Made by a program: the position numbers and the translations under genes | Assembly: GCA_016721085.1 (NCBI GenBank) | Contig: JADKJI010000010.1 | Location: 1-64,000, forward strand | Source of the DNA: Chitinophagaceae bacterium | GTDB taxonomy: Bacteria > Bacteroidota > Bacteroidia > Chitinophagales > Chitinophagaceae | DNA: 64,000 nt | Direction: 5' to 3' | The notes under the pieces: model-generated | The model's input: the letters and a program-made list of their open reading frames with translations, nothing else | Told to the model about the DNA's origin: nothing | The model's database searches: none | Shown: positions 17,639 to 28,227 of the stretch, piece by piece | Layout of the letters: every line of letters starts with the position of its first letter | How positions within the stretch are numbered: the first letter of the stretch is position 1

Positions 17639-20415
17639 TGCCTAACCAGAAATTCATATTCCCTGAACAGCAATTCAACAGGTTGTTTCCCTTCTACTTT
17701 ATTATCGATTCTGATTTGAAAGTTCTAAGGGTTGGTAAAAGTTTGTCAAAGCTTTTACCTGAAATGGAACAGAAAAAAATTGATGAAATTTTCATTTTCA
17801 AAAGACCCGGACATGATGAACTTAGTTTTCAAACATTAGGTCAGCTTAACCAGTTAATTATAATCGAATCAAAAGGTGCAGAGAGAATTACGCTCAGGGG
17901 GCAGTTTGAATATCTTGATGACTCAAATCATTTACTATTTGCTGGAACTCCCTGGTTCTATAGTATGGATCAGGTAAAAGCAAAAAAATTAACCCTTCAC
18001 GATTTTGCCATCAACGATCCAATGATCGACTTGTTACAAGTATTAAAAACAGAAGAGATTGTTAGTGGAGAAGTAAAAGAATTGCTGGAGCATATGCAAA
18101 GGCAAAAGAACGAATCGCAAACAACCGCACAACGTCTTGGACAGTTAATCACCAATTTACAAGCTGGAATTTTACTTGAAGATGAGAACAGGAAAATAGT
18201 TCTTACTAATAATACGTTCTGCCAAATGTTCGGCATTCCTGTGCCTCCAGAACAGATGGTAGGATGGGATTGCTCTCTCTCTGCCGAACAATCAAAACAT
18301 CTTTTCACAGAATCTGAAGCCTTTGTTGAAAAATTACAGACTTACTAAACGAAAAGAAGCAATCGCTTGAAGAAAAATGGGAATTAGTAGACGGTAGGGT
18401 TTTTGAAAGAGATTATATTCCCATGTACGTTGATAACGTTTATCGTGGTCACCTTTGGAAGTATACCGATATAACCGAAAGATCGCTGAAACAGGATCAA
18501 CTAAGGAAAAGTGAAGAGAAATATCGTGGTATCATTTCTAATATTAATCTGGGGCTTATAGAAGTTGACCTAAACGATAAAATAAGATACGTTAATCAAA
18601 GTTTTTGCTTCATAAGTGGCTATTCGGAAAATGAGCTTCTGGGAAAAAATCCAAATAAACTATTCCTTGTTGATCCTGTAACACTCAAGAAATGCAGGAA
18701 ATAAATGAAAGCAGGACATTTGGCGCTTCTACTGTTTATGAAATAGAAGTGATAATTAAAGGTGGTTTGAAAAAATGGTGGTTGATAAGCGGTGCCCCAT
18801 TATATAATGATGCAGGTAAGGTGGAAGGGTCAATTGGTATACACCTCGACATAACAGAACAGAAGAATCTTGAAAAGCAGTTGCGGGAAGCAAAAATGCT
18901 AGCTGAGAAATCGGGACAGGCAAAAGAGCTGTTTCTTGCTAACATGAGCCACGAAATAAGAACCCCATTAAGTGGTATTTATGGAATGATGCAGCTCTTA
19001 CAAGGTACCCGATTGAATAAAGAACAGGGTACTTATGTAAAAGCCATCGACAAAGCCATTGAAAACCTGCAAACAATCATAAACGACATACTTGATTTCT
19101 CGAAGATCAATGCAGGAATGATTGAAATAGACAATTCTGAATTTTCACTAAAAGAAGAAGTAGAAGCAATATACCGCATCAACAAGCCTAGAGCAATTGG
19201 TAAAGAATTAGACCTATTTCTTCAGTATCATCCATCTCTTTCAGAATTCTATACAGGAGATGCACACAGAATAGGTCAGGTTCTGACAAACCTGATTGGA
19301 AATTCTTAAAATTCACCGAAAAAGAAATGTTAACAATTGAATGCCGTTTAGCTGATAAAATAGCCGATAAGGATTTTGTTGAAATTATTGTTACAGATAC
19401 AGGTATAGGAATTGAGAAGGAATACCTTCCTTTCATATTCGACAAGTTTACTCAGGAAGAAAGTGGCCAGGTTAAAAAATTCGGAGGTACTGGTTTAGGA
19501 ATGAGTATTTCCCGACAATTAGTAGAGCTAATGAACGGCACCATAACCGTAACCAGTGAAAAGAACAAGGGAACAATAGTGTCTGTTATAATTCCATTGA
19601 AAGCAGCAAAGGGCAAAAGCGTAACATCATTAAAAACTGTGGAGTCTGGGTTACTTGTTAGCAAAAAAATTCTTGTTGCAGAGGATAACGAAATAAATGC
19701 GACAGTTATTAAAAGCCTGCTTACAAGAGAAGGGGCTCATGTTTTATTAGTCAACAACGGAAAAGAATTGATAGATGCTATTGCAAAAGAAGATTTCGAT
19801 CTGGTTATTTCTGACTTGCAGATGCCGGTAATGGGTGGAATGGAAGCAGTAAAATGGGTTAGAAAACACAAGCCTCCAACCCAACAGATAATTGCTCTTA
19901 CTGCAAACGCATTTAAGGAAGAAAGAGAAAGATGTCTCGAAGCTGGCTTTAATGAAGTGTTATTTAAGCCATTTAAAAAAGAAGATCTCATTAAAGCACG
20001 CATAGATAACAATTATCAGAATAGTAATAATGAATATGCGGGCCAAGTAAATGCATCTCCCAAATTATATAACCTGGATTCATTAACAGAAATGGTTGAT
20101 GGAAACAAAGATCAGGTTGCTTATCTAATCCAACAGTTCCTTGAAGAAACTCCAAGGAAAATTGAAAAGATAAATATTGCGTTGCAGCAGGATAAAGGAA
20201 AAGAAATAAGAAGGGTGGTTCATTATCTTTCATCAAGCTTACACCATATGTCTGTAACAGCCCTTTACGACTCTATAAAAAAGATAGAGACATCTAAAAG
20301 AAACAAGCTAAGCAAGAATCAACAAATGGAAGTAAAGCACTTCTGTGAAATGACACAATTGGTTGTAGATCAGATAAGTGAAGATTATCCTGCCAATAAT
20401 TCTCTTGTAAAATAA
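17638..20415 (+). pseudogene. H-NOX-associated hybrid histidine kinase (HNOBA-PAS-HisKA-HATPase-REC-HPt), three frameshifts
   Basis: About 925 residues are present in four frames, shifting near 18345, 18695 and 19308. The N-terminus FNRLFPFYFIIDSDLKVLRV is an HNOBA domain, the partner of H-NOX. A coiled linker and two or three PAS domains follow (GQLITNLQAGILLEDENRKI; GIISNINLGLIEVDLNDKIR). HisKA is NMSHEIRTPLSGIYGMMQLL, and the ATPase has DTGIGIEKEYLPFIFDKF and GGTGLGMSISRQL. The receiver is ILVAEDNEINA with Asp in LVISDLQMPVMGG. A C-terminal HPt-like helix bundle carries RRVVHYLSSSLHHM. There is no membrane segment, so it is a cytosolic partner of the H-NOX protein. The shifts look like sequence errors because every domain is otherwise complete. 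Confidence 0.85.
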
Positions 20416-20527
20416 ATGGAAATCCTTAGCTGATTTCCTGTTTCATTGTCCACATAATTCTATAAAGACAATACTTGACTACATAATATCGTTAGCCATT
20501 GCAGCAACTATGCTTCAGTAAAACCCT

Positions 20528-20980
20528 ATGGACAAGCCGTCAAATACTAAAGAACTCAGAATCTTCCTTGTAGATGACGATGTATTATGTCTCCAGTCAT
20601 ATACCCACCTTCTTAATACTCTTGGTTACAATAATATAGCATGCTATACGATGGGAGCCGATTGTCTGACTCACCTAAACGAACAACCAGACTTCATATT
20701 CCTGGATTATTTTATGGAAGATATGACCGGTCTTGAGGTCTTACAGACCATAAAATCTGTTTCCCCAAATATTCCAGTTGTTTTCATATCGGCACAGGAA
20801 AATGTTGAGATAATGGTTCAGGCCATTAACATGGGCGCATTTGATTATATAGTTAAGTCGCATATTTCTGCAAACTGTTTCAAAACAACTATTGACAATC
20901 GGGATTCTAATAATACAAAGGCCAATTCGTCGGCTAAGAAGACAATTTTCGGTCGTGTCAGCTCTGCCCTTGGTATCTGA
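20528..20980 (+). CDS. single-domain response regulator (receiver only)
   Basis: The protein has 150 residues. The receiver covers residues about 9-125: acidic pair DDD near 16-18, phospho-Asp in FIFLDYFMEDMTG, Ser in VFISAQ and Lys in YIVKS. About 25 polar residues follow, ending IFGRVSSALGI, with no output domain. It lies 112 bases downstream of the hybrid kinase on the same strand. It may receive phosphate from that kinase's HPt domain and act by protein-protein contact, as single-domain regulators do in H-NOX networks; that link is inference. Confidence 0.88.
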   Translation: MDKPSNTKELRIFLVDDDVLCLQSYTHLLNTLGYNNIACYTMGADCLTHLNEQPDFIFLDYFMEDMTGLEVLQTIKSVSPNIPVVFISAQENVEIMVQAINMGAFDYIVKSHISANCFKTTIDNRDSNNTKANSSAKKTIFGRVSSALGI

Positions 20981-21036
20981 TTTTCAAAATTTATTCTTGT
21001 TTTACAGCTGCCTTCTGGTTGTAGAATGCATATTTC

Positions 21037-21086
21037 AGGTTGTGTAAGGTCTCCAACCTTATAAGGTTGGAGACCTTATACAACCT
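21037..21086. repeat. palindromic repeat family B, copy 1
   Basis: A 50-base palindrome has the 28-base perfect core at 21048-21075 (half-site GGTCTCCAACCTTA), extended by AGGTTGTGTAA on the left and TTATACAACCT on the right. The one unpaired position is G against T. Confidence 0.8.
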
Positions 21087-21295
21087 CTCCTCTTACATTT
21101 TATTAAATAAAGTAGTTGTACACTTTTTGTCAATTCACATTACACCCCTATTTGGTTTCTTTTACCTGAAACACTATGGTGATTAATAGAATGTTGCAGG
21201 AATATCGCTTCCTGGTTGTGAAAGACACTATTGTGTTTTTAAAATAAACTACGTAGACTATTTGGCAAGGAAAAAAAAGTAATATTAAGACACCA

Positions 21296-21333
21296 GGTCT
21301 CCAACCTTATAAGGTTGGAGACCTTATACAACC
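21296..21333. repeat. palindromic repeat family B, copy 2
   Basis: The same 28-base core as copy 1 lies at 21296-21323, with the right extension TTATACAACC kept but the left extension lost. It is 248 bases from copy 1 in the same orientation. Confidence 0.8.
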
Positions 21334-21349
21334 CCAAAATTACAACCAC

Positions 21350-21374
21350 AAAAAAAACCCGATAAAATCGGGTT
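21350..21374 (-). terminator. intrinsic terminator of the S74-domain gene
   Basis: Read on the minus strand, stem AACCCGAT/ATCGGGTT (21356-21363 with 21367-21374) is followed by a run of T (21350-21355). It starts 27 bases after the stop codon at 21402. Confidence 0.75.
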
Positions 21375-21401
21375 CACCTTAATAAAACTATCCTTTCTTT
21401 T

Positions 21402-23025
21402 CTATTGCTTCTTATTGGTCTGCTCAATTTGCTTCTTCAGTTCATCAACTTGCATTTTTAGATCCTTTATTGCATTTATAAGAACAGGTACTAATTCGGC
21501 ATAATTCATTCCCAATGTATCAGTTGTTGGATCACCAGTTATCACTTCAGGAATAACTTTTTGAACCTCTTGAGCTATCAATCCCACTTTCGCCATTTCT
21601 GGCTGTGCTTTCCAATTATAAGCTACCGGACGTAATTTCATTAAATCATTCAAGCCATAAGGAAGATCATGAATATTTGTTTTTAGTCTTGCATCAGATG
21701 TTTGGATGACTCCATTTGCAGACCAAACCTGTGACCAGCGTCTTGTACTACTTCCCAGTGTATAGCTATTATCAGTTCCTGGAGTAAGGCCAGTAGCTCC
21801 TAACCTCATTCTTTCATTAGATGTTGCTGTGCCTCCAGTAAAGAAAATAATGTTCTTGTTGGCTGTAGCATTTCCAATTACAAAATCACTACCAGTTCCG
21901 TATAAATAAGCTGTATTGTTTCCACCAATAATTGTAGAGGCCGCATTAGAACTGGAATTGATACCCATTCTTACAAAATTGATGGTTTCAGATGCATTGT
22001 CTGCCATAGCAGCAACGTTTGCACTGGAATTACTACCTGCTGAGTTGTTTTGAATGGATAGCAACATGGCATTATTGATTAACCCCTTTCCTGTAATCAC
22101 ATTATAAGAAGCTGTATTACCAGCATCTACCAGAAATTTTTCAGGATTTGTAGCATTAAATGTTGCAGTACCTACACCCACGCGACCAGCATGAGATACA
22201 GCCAGGATATTTGCATTAACGTTCGCTCCACCATTGTCTGATACCGCCTGAAAGTTTACATAGCTTTCACTTCCGCCATTCGCTGTATAGTTAATCTTGA
22301 ATAATTTTTTACCAACTGGATTATCGGTGTTTTCTAAATAGAAACCAGGACCTGCAAAACCATAACTACCAGGGCCAGTAATAGCCATCCTCCTGATATA
22401 AGAAGTTGCAATACTTGATACAGCTCCTCCAGATACTATATGTGATTCAGTAATTGGATTATTGGTCCCTAATCCAAGCTTTCCACATTCTGTAATTCTA
22501 AGCTTTTCAGTACCGTTTGTTATAAAAGGCAAAGCATGGATTTGATAATGTACCGAAGTTCTTTTCAGTTGAAAGAGTATTTCCTCCCATTGTCCATGTA
22601 TTTGGTACAATAGATACATTAGTTTGTGAAGCTATCTCCCAGTTTGTGCCATTACTTACCAGTAATACGGCTTCATTTGCAGAAGATAATACAAGGTTTC
22701 CAAATCCATCGATACGTTGCATTCCCGAAGTTGCTAATGTAACAGAAGGGGTTACTCCAACAACACTTGCATTTTTAATCAGGTATTGCCTTCCAACACA
22801 AAGTGAAGCATCAGGCAACGTTACAGTTACATCAGAAGTTCCGGTGAATACGAGGGTGTGGTCATTTTCCCCAACGGTAGTATTGCTTGTAAATGAACGA
22901 AAGTTCATAGAAAAACTACCTCTAACATCTAACATAGAATTAGGAGTAGTAGTTCCAATACCTACCTGTGCGCTAACAGCTGCACTTAAAAGAAGGGTTA
23001 ATGAGAGAAAGGTCAGGGTTTTCAT
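21402..23025 (-). CDS. secreted tail-fibre-like protein with peptidase S74 chaperone domain, one frameshift
   Basis: The start is ATG 23025 (MKTLTFLSLTLLLSAAVSAQ, a signal peptide). VGIGTTTPNSMLDVRGSFSM follows, the usual head of Bacteroidota tail-fibre-like proteins. After a shift near 22540 the other frame continues with FITNGTEKLRITECGKLGLG and repeats of the type VGVGTATFNATNPEKF. The C-terminus holds the S74 intramolecular chaperone: SDARLKTNIHDLPYGLNDLM, LRPVAYNWK, VGLIAQEVQKVIPEV, then a coiled coil (IKDLKMQVDELKKQIEQ). Such domains trimerise a fibre and cleave themselves off. The total is about 540 residues. It is probably a surface or secreted fibre of chromosomal, not phage, context. 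Confidence 0.82.
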
Positions 23026-23065
23026 AATACTAATTTTAACATTTAGCCGGATACTGATCTTATTC

Positions 23066-24490
23066 TCAACGTACAATTATCCGTTGAGATAAATGATGCT
23101 TGCTATTTCTAACATCAAATATGTACACCCCCGGTGTAACCATCTTACTGAGCGGAAGTGTTGTTATGCCTCCAGCATTTGCCGTTAGCACGCCTTTTTG
23201 AATTAATTGTCCTGCACTTGTCAACAAAACATATTCATATTCACCTGCATAATTTCCGGTAGCTGCCAGGAATATATTCTGATAAACCGGATTATTCACC
23301 ACATATAAAGAAGATGCCATAGTCTCAGTAACTGCTACAATTACTGAATAGGAATTTTGTCCATTTCTACTTATGCTCCTTATCCTATACCAGGCTGTTC
23401 CCTGAATTGGTTTATAATCCTTGAATGCATATTTATGTGTGCCAACTGTATTATAAGGAAGCTGATTACCTATGCCATAAAAACTACGGCCATCATCACT
23501 ACGTTGAATTTCATAATTCTGAACACCTGTTTCCTGTGCGGTTGTCCATTCAAGAAAACTATATCCTGATTCTCTACGGGCGGTAAAAGAAAGAAACTGC
23601 TGAGCCACCATCCAGTCCAAACTACCAAGTGTAAAATAACCGAAGCTTGTTACCGGTGCTGAGCTTATGGATCCACTAGTATAAATATCTCCTGTTGCTG
23701 ATCCACCTCTGTTGTTCCATAAATTACTGGCATAATTAACTACACGTATTTGATGCAATGGAAACCATGGAAATATTACACTGCTGTTATTCCAATTGAG
23801 AGTTACTGTTGCTGTATCGCCACTCACCTTTTGGATATCCCAATATTCATTCGCATCCACTAATACTACAGGTACTACAATATTCAACGGGTTAGGAGTT
23901 ACTTCACGATAATGGCAATTGAATTCAGAATATGCTGACAAAGAAGATAGAGAAACGGTTCGTATATGAGTTCCATTTCCAACAGGAAAAACGAAATCTG
24001 ATTTTCCCAATTTCTTAACCCAACCATTTACATGTCGGTTATCGTTTGCTCCTACGTAAGATGCATCTGATTCATAAATCAAAAACTGATCATTTGTACT
24101 TATTAACCCATTTGAAAATGTATGAATACCATCAACGCTCAAATTTGAGTTCAACTGTATGCCTTCGGTATTATCGGTAATAAGGTGATGGGTAGCAAAA
24201 GTTGTAGTGCCTTCTATTGTTTGTAAGATAGATCCATTAAGGAATAAGGTACCTGTACCTGCCTGCATGGATGGTTGCAAACTTGTAATTGTTCGGCTTA
24301 CAAATAAGTTACCGTTGTTTTTTAAAGAAGCTGTGTGTGTATTAGTGAATGTCCCTTTTATGGAGAAAGTATCAGTACTATTTGTAATATAGAGGATTCC
24401 TGTATTGGTAACATTACTCAAATCTATTTGAGCAATCGCTGCAATATAAAGCAGCATAAATAGAGTTACTAGGCAGAACGGCTTTTTCAT
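23066..24490 (-). CDS. secreted protein with type A T9SS sorting domain
   Basis: The protein has 474 residues with a signal peptide (MKKPFCLVTLFMLLYIAAIA). The N-terminal half is beta-rich with repeated phrases about text-like layers (ITNSTDTFSIKGTFTNTHTA). Residues about 295-385 are an FN3-like module often placed before sorting domains (FLEWTTAQETGVQNYEIQRS, TAWYRIRSISRNGQNSYS). The C-terminus, YAGEYEYVLLTSAGQLIQKG and GVYIFDVRN to QRIIVR, is a type A T9SS sorting signal. It lies 40 bases upstream of the S74 gene on the same strand and is probably in one operon with it. It may form a surface structure with it; the function is unknown. Confidence 0.85.
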   Translation of the reverse strand: MKKPFCLVTLFMLLYIAAIAQIDLSNVTNTGILYITNSTDTFSIKGTFTNTHTASLKNNGNLFVSRTITSLQPSMQAGTGTLFLNGSILQTIEGTTTFATHHLITDNTEGIQLNSNLSVDGIHTFSNGLISTNDQFLIYESDASYVGANDNRHVNGWVKKLGKSDFVFPVGNGTHIRTVSLSSLSAYSEFNCHYREVTPNPLNIVVPVVLVDANEYWDIQKVSGDTATVTLNWNNSSVIFPWFPLHQIRVVNYASNLWNNRGGSATGDIYTSGSISSAPVTSFGYFTLGSLDWMVAQQFLSFTARRESGYSFLEWTTAQETGVQNYEIQRSDDGRSFYGIGNQLPYNTVGTHKYAFKDYKPIQGTAWYRIRSISRNGQNSYSVIVAVTETMASSLYVVNNPVYQNIFLAATGNYAGEYEYVLLTSAGQLIQKGVLTANAGGITTLPLSKMVTPGVYIFDVRNSKHHLSQRIIVR

Positions 24491-24865
24491 CTGAGTATTG
24501 GATTACTACTATCTGCCCTTTCATTTCTCGTTGCTCGTACACAGGGCTTTTATAAAATTCTCTTCATAGATAAGATCTCGGTTTGAAGGTGTTCTTTATT
24601 TTAAACGAGTTTAATGATGCCACATTATTATATATACGACCTATTCCTGTAAACATAGTGATAATCCTATTTACTAATAAGTAGTACTATGTATAAAAGG
24701 AAAAGCAACCGCATTATGGGAAAACGGTTGCTTTCAATTATTTTAATCCTGCTATTTTTCTTTCAAACCAAGATTTTTCACTTTGACTAACATCAAAGAA
24801 AGTAGCACTTTGCCTTGATTATCAAATTAAAAGACAAATGCCTGCTAGTGCATTCCGTAAAACAA
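24491..24865. other. intergenic region upstream of T9SS protein
   Basis: These 375 bases, AT-rich, contain the terminator at 24702-24734. Nothing else is recognisable; promoter elements for the gene at 24490 are expected but none is convincing. Confidence 0.5.
24702..24734 (-). terminator. intrinsic terminator downstream of the aminotransferase gene
   Basis: A perfect 10-bp stem AAAGCAACCG (24702-24711) with CGGTTGCTTT (24725-24734) is followed on the minus strand by a pyrimidine-rich TTCCTTTTAT tract. Confidence 0.65.
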
Positions 24866-26083
24866 CTATTTTGATACTGTCTGTTGCTTCAATACCTTTT
24901 TGATTACAGCTACCATAGCTGCTGCCTTTTCCTGCAATTGTGCATCAGTCCAGGTTAATCCGATAGCAGTAGAAATACACCTTCCCATAACAGCATCACT
25001 CGCTGAAAAGTCCTTTGTAGCTTGAGCCATTACTGCTGCTTTATGATCAGGACTTAAAGCATTGAGTGTTATTCCATTCTTCAGGTGATCCCATTTGCGG
25101 ATATAATGCCAGTTATTATCGAACCAATAGAAGTTACCAGCCAGAATATTCTGAGCTTTTAATTCACTTACTACTGCTCTTGTAATCGATTCTGTTGGTA
25201 AAAACCAACTTAAGAAAGTGCAACTATCCCCAGCAGGATCCGGTATAGTACGGAAAGAAACTTCGGGAATGCTTGATAGTTGTTCTTTTAGATAACTATG
25301 GTTCTTCTTCTGTATAGCTAGAATCTGTGGCAATTTTCCAATCTGTGCAAGGCCAACAGCAGCATGTAATTCAGAAATCCTGAAGTTATACCCTACAAAC
25401 GGATGAAGATCAGCTCCTCTGTCAACTCCTTTATGATCATGCCCATGATCACTATAGCCATCACATTTTTCATAAACATCAAGGCTATTCGTCATAATTA
25501 CACCACCTTCACCACAGGTAATTGTCTTTACAAAATCAAATGAGAATGTTCCGGCATCACCGATAGTTCCCAAATGCTTGCCCTTATAGGTTCCACCAAT
25601 ACTTTGGCAGGCATCTTCCAATAATAAAAGATTATGTTCTTTGCATATCTGTTGCAAAGCACCTAAATCGGCCATACTGCCGCACATATGTACGGGCATG
25701 ATGCATTTTGTTCGGGGTGTAATAGCATTTTTTACTGCTTCAGGATTTAAAGTAAGGCTGTCATCTACATCCACAAGAACTGGAATGGCACCTACACTTA
25801 CAACTGCTTCAAAGCTTGCTACAAAGGTGAATGATGGCATTATCACTTCATCTCCATATCCTATACCTAACGCACCCATTGCTGTAGTAAGAGCAGCCGT
25901 ACCACTGCTCACTAATTGTGCATAATCACATCCAAATGTATTGGTAATCGCTTTTTCTAATTCGCGCGATTTCCAAATACCTTTTCTGGGACCATCAAAA
26001 CCATAGCGCATAAGGATTCCATTATCAAGAACATCCTTTAGCTGACTGCGTTCTTCGGCGCCCCATAATTCAAAACCTGGCAT
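24866..26083 (-). CDS. DegT/DnrJ/EryC1/StrS-family PLP aminotransferase
   Basis: The protein has 405 residues, the normal length of the family. It has SSGTAALTTAMGALGIGYGD and EVIMPSFTFVA, the usual cofactor-phosphate region, then LLLLEDACQSIGG and the catalytic-lysine region SFDFVKTITCGEGGVIM. These enzymes transfer an amino group to keto-sugars for surface glycans or antibiotics. A C-terminal GHDHKGVDRGADLHPFVGYN matches the usual substrate loop. No sugar-nucleotide genes are adjacent, so the substrate is unknown. It lies about 105 bases downstream of the GHL10 gene's end in the opposite sense of reading order (both minus strand), so co-transcription is uncertain. Confidence 0.9.
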   Translation of the reverse strand: MPGFELWGAEERSQLKDVLDNGILMRYGFDGPRKGIWKSRELEKAITNTFGCDYAQLVSSGTAALTTAMGALGIGYGDEVIMPSFTFVASFEAVVSVGAIPVLVDVDDSLTLNPEAVKNAITPRTKCIMPVHMCGSMADLGALQQICKEHNLLLLEDACQSIGGTYKGKHLGTIGDAGTFSFDFVKTITCGEGGVIMTNSLDVYEKCDGYSDHGHDHKGVDRGADLHPFVGYNFRISELHAAVGLAQIGKLPQILAIQKKNHSYLKEQLSSIPEVSFRTIPDPAGDSCTFLSWFLPTESITRAVVSELKAQNILAGNFYWFDNNWHYIRKWDHLKNGITLNALSPDHKAAVMAQATKDFSASDAVMGRCISTAIGLTWTDAQLQEKAAAMVAVIKKVLKQQTVSK

Positions 26084-26188
26084 GATAAATAATTAAAAAG
26101 TTAAAAGTAATAAGTTAAAAAACAAGCTTATAACACTACTACTGTATATAAAAGTAAAGAATTTATAGCCTTTTATAACATAATATGA

Positions 26189-27683
26189 TTAACGGATATA
26201 TTCGGCTTCGCTTTCCTGATTATTAAAATCAACAGAAGTGACAGCATATTTTACAGGCTTATCACTCAGTTGCGGAACAACAAATTTATTAGTCCCTGTT
26301 GAGGCTGGTAACACCTTAATCAATTTCCTTGCTTGTGCTGAACTACTATCTGAAGTATTGTTCGAAACTTCATATACGAGGTAATTCTTTACCAGATTTG
26401 TTGCGGTTGCAGAATTTACTTCTATCTCAATGAAGTTTGCATAAGATGAACTGCTTTTTATTTTCAATACTGGTTTGGCAGTATTGGTAGATTGGATCCA
26501 ACTCATTGAAGGAATAGCAGCAGGTTGTGCAAAATAATTAAGACGAAGACTATCACTCCATCCATTGGGATTAGTAGCGAACGATTTACTACTGAAAAAT
26601 ATCATACCCTGAATATTCGGAGTGTTACGCAATGCTTGTATCTGTCTTGGTAACTGGGTCTTGTCTTTCCATGCTGGATTACTATTTGCCCTATAAGGAG
26701 CTAATCCAATATAACAATGCTTTCCATAAGTATGTTTACTCCACCAATCCAATAACACTTCATATGGTGCCCGTGGTTGTCCGAATTCCCAATATAATTG
26801 AGGTGCCACATAATCGATCCATCCCATTTTCAGCCATAACAATATATCAGCATACAAATCATCGTAATTTGTTTGACCGGCCTGTGTTGCACTTCCTTCA
26901 GGGTCTTTATCTATATTTCTCCAAACGCCAAATGGTGATATTCCAAAACGACATGTCTTGTTTTCTTCCTTTATTGCTTTACTCAAAAAAAGTATAACCG
27001 AATCTACATTACTTCTTCGCCAATCGTCTTTTGTTAAACCATTTCCATACTGCGAATAACGCCACGGTATCAGGAAATTCTTTTCCTGCAATACGATAGG
27101 GGTAGAAATAATCATCAAAATGAATGGCATCAACAGCATACCGGCTCACAACATCACGAATTACCTTAACCACAAACTGCTGGGCGTCTTTATTACCTGG
27201 ATCAAAATATTTCTTATCACCATAATTCAAAAACCATTCGGGATGAATACGTGTAATATGAGTCGGTGCAATTGTAGATTTAACAAGATCAAATACAGCG
27301 CGATAAGGATTACACCAGGCATGGAATTCCATTCCACGCTTATGCGTTTCCTCAATCATAAATTGTAAAGGATCGTAATAGGGTACAGGGGGCGTTCCTT
27401 GTTTACCTGTTAGCCATTCACTCCAAGGTTCGTAAGGAGATGGATAGAAGGCATCTGTTGCAGGTCGTATCTGTGCTATTACTGCATTGATACCATTACG
27501 TTGATGCATATCCAAAATACGGATGAACTCCTGTTTTTGGCTATCGCTGTTATAATTACCTTTTGTAGGCCAGTCGATATTATCTACTGTGGCAATCCAA
27601 ACAGCACGGAACTCTGGTTGGTTCTGCGAAAACAAAGTAATAGCTGCAATCAGCAAGCTGAAAGTGAGTGCAAGTCTTCTCAT
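26189..27683 (-). CDS. glycosyl-hydrolase-like 10 (GHL10/YngK-type) protein, one frameshift
   Basis: A signal peptide (MRRLALTFSLLIAAITLFSQ) is followed by EFRAVWIATVDNIDWPTKGN, the classic start of the GHL10 (former DUF187) TIM barrel. Further family motifs are NAVIAQIRPATDAFYPSPYE, FHAWCNPYR and AIHFDDYFYPYR. A shift near 27060 moves to the second frame (DWRRSNVDSVILFLSKAIKE; FGISPFGVWRN; MGWIDYVAPQLYWEFG). The C-terminal 100 residues are an Ig-like beta domain. The total is about 495 residues. Family members act on glycans, probably peptidoglycan-linked sugars; the exact reaction is unproven here. Confidence 0.85.
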
Positions 27684-27709
27684 ATTGAATATTAAGTGTA
27701 CTCCGATGC

Positions 27710-28162
27710 TTATTCGGAGCCGCGGATTTTGTCGAGCAATTGGTTAAGAGCTTTTACTTCAGAATTATTAAGCTTACTCAAACTACTATCCATCTCTTCA
27801 TTGTATTGCTCCAACGATTCAAGTAATTCTAATCCTTTTGGTGTAATACTTACATCAACTAGTCTTTTATCTGTAGCACAAACTTCTTTTGATACCAATT
27901 CCTTTTTCAATAAACGATCTACAATCCGACTGGTATCGCTCATCTTATCAAGCATACGCTGTCGAATTTGTAAAGTACTGATGGGCGCTTGTGCTCCTCT
28001 TAAAATTCTAAGGATGTTATACTGCTGGGGTGTTATATCGCCTCTGTCAAATATTTGCTTATTGCGCTCCATTATCCAGTTGTGGGTGAAGATAAGGTTA
28101 ACAATAGCCCGATGGTTATCGTTTCGGAATTTGGCAGTACGGATATCTTTATCAAGACTCAT
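27710..28162 (-). CDS. MarR-family transcriptional regulator
   Basis: The protein has 150 residues. The winged helix-turn-helix covers residues about 50-115: ITPQQYNILRILRGAQAPIS, recognition helix LDKMSDTSRIVDRLLKKEL, and wing TDKRLVDVSITPKG. Long N- and C-terminal helices would form the dimer interface. It lies 26 bases upstream of the GHL10 gene on the same strand, so it may be in that transcription unit. There is no cysteine pair that would suggest redox sensing. The ligand is unknown. Confidence 0.9.
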   Translation of the reverse strand: MSLDKDIRTAKFRNDNHRAIVNLIFTHNWIMERNKQIFDRGDITPQQYNILRILRGAQAPISTLQIRQRMLDKMSDTSRIVDRLLKKELVSKEVCATDKRLVDVSITPKGLELLESLEQYNEEMDSSLSKLNNSEVKALNQLLDKIRGSE

Positions 28163-28227
28163 ACTCGTTATTTCTAGTTATTGCAAAATTACTCAATATA
28201 ATGAGATGAGTCGTGGTTAGACACTAA

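Larger units (their letters stand above)
20981..21401. other. convergent intergenic region with two palindromes
   Basis: These 421 bases lie between the convergent ends of the receiver gene and the S74 protein gene. They contain two family B palindromes and one terminator. No gene is supported. Confidence 0.6.

Noticed and set aside
20999..21400. CRISPR-like direct repeats
   Set aside because: Only two copies of a palindrome with one 220-base interval and no further repeats or cas genes; this is not an array.
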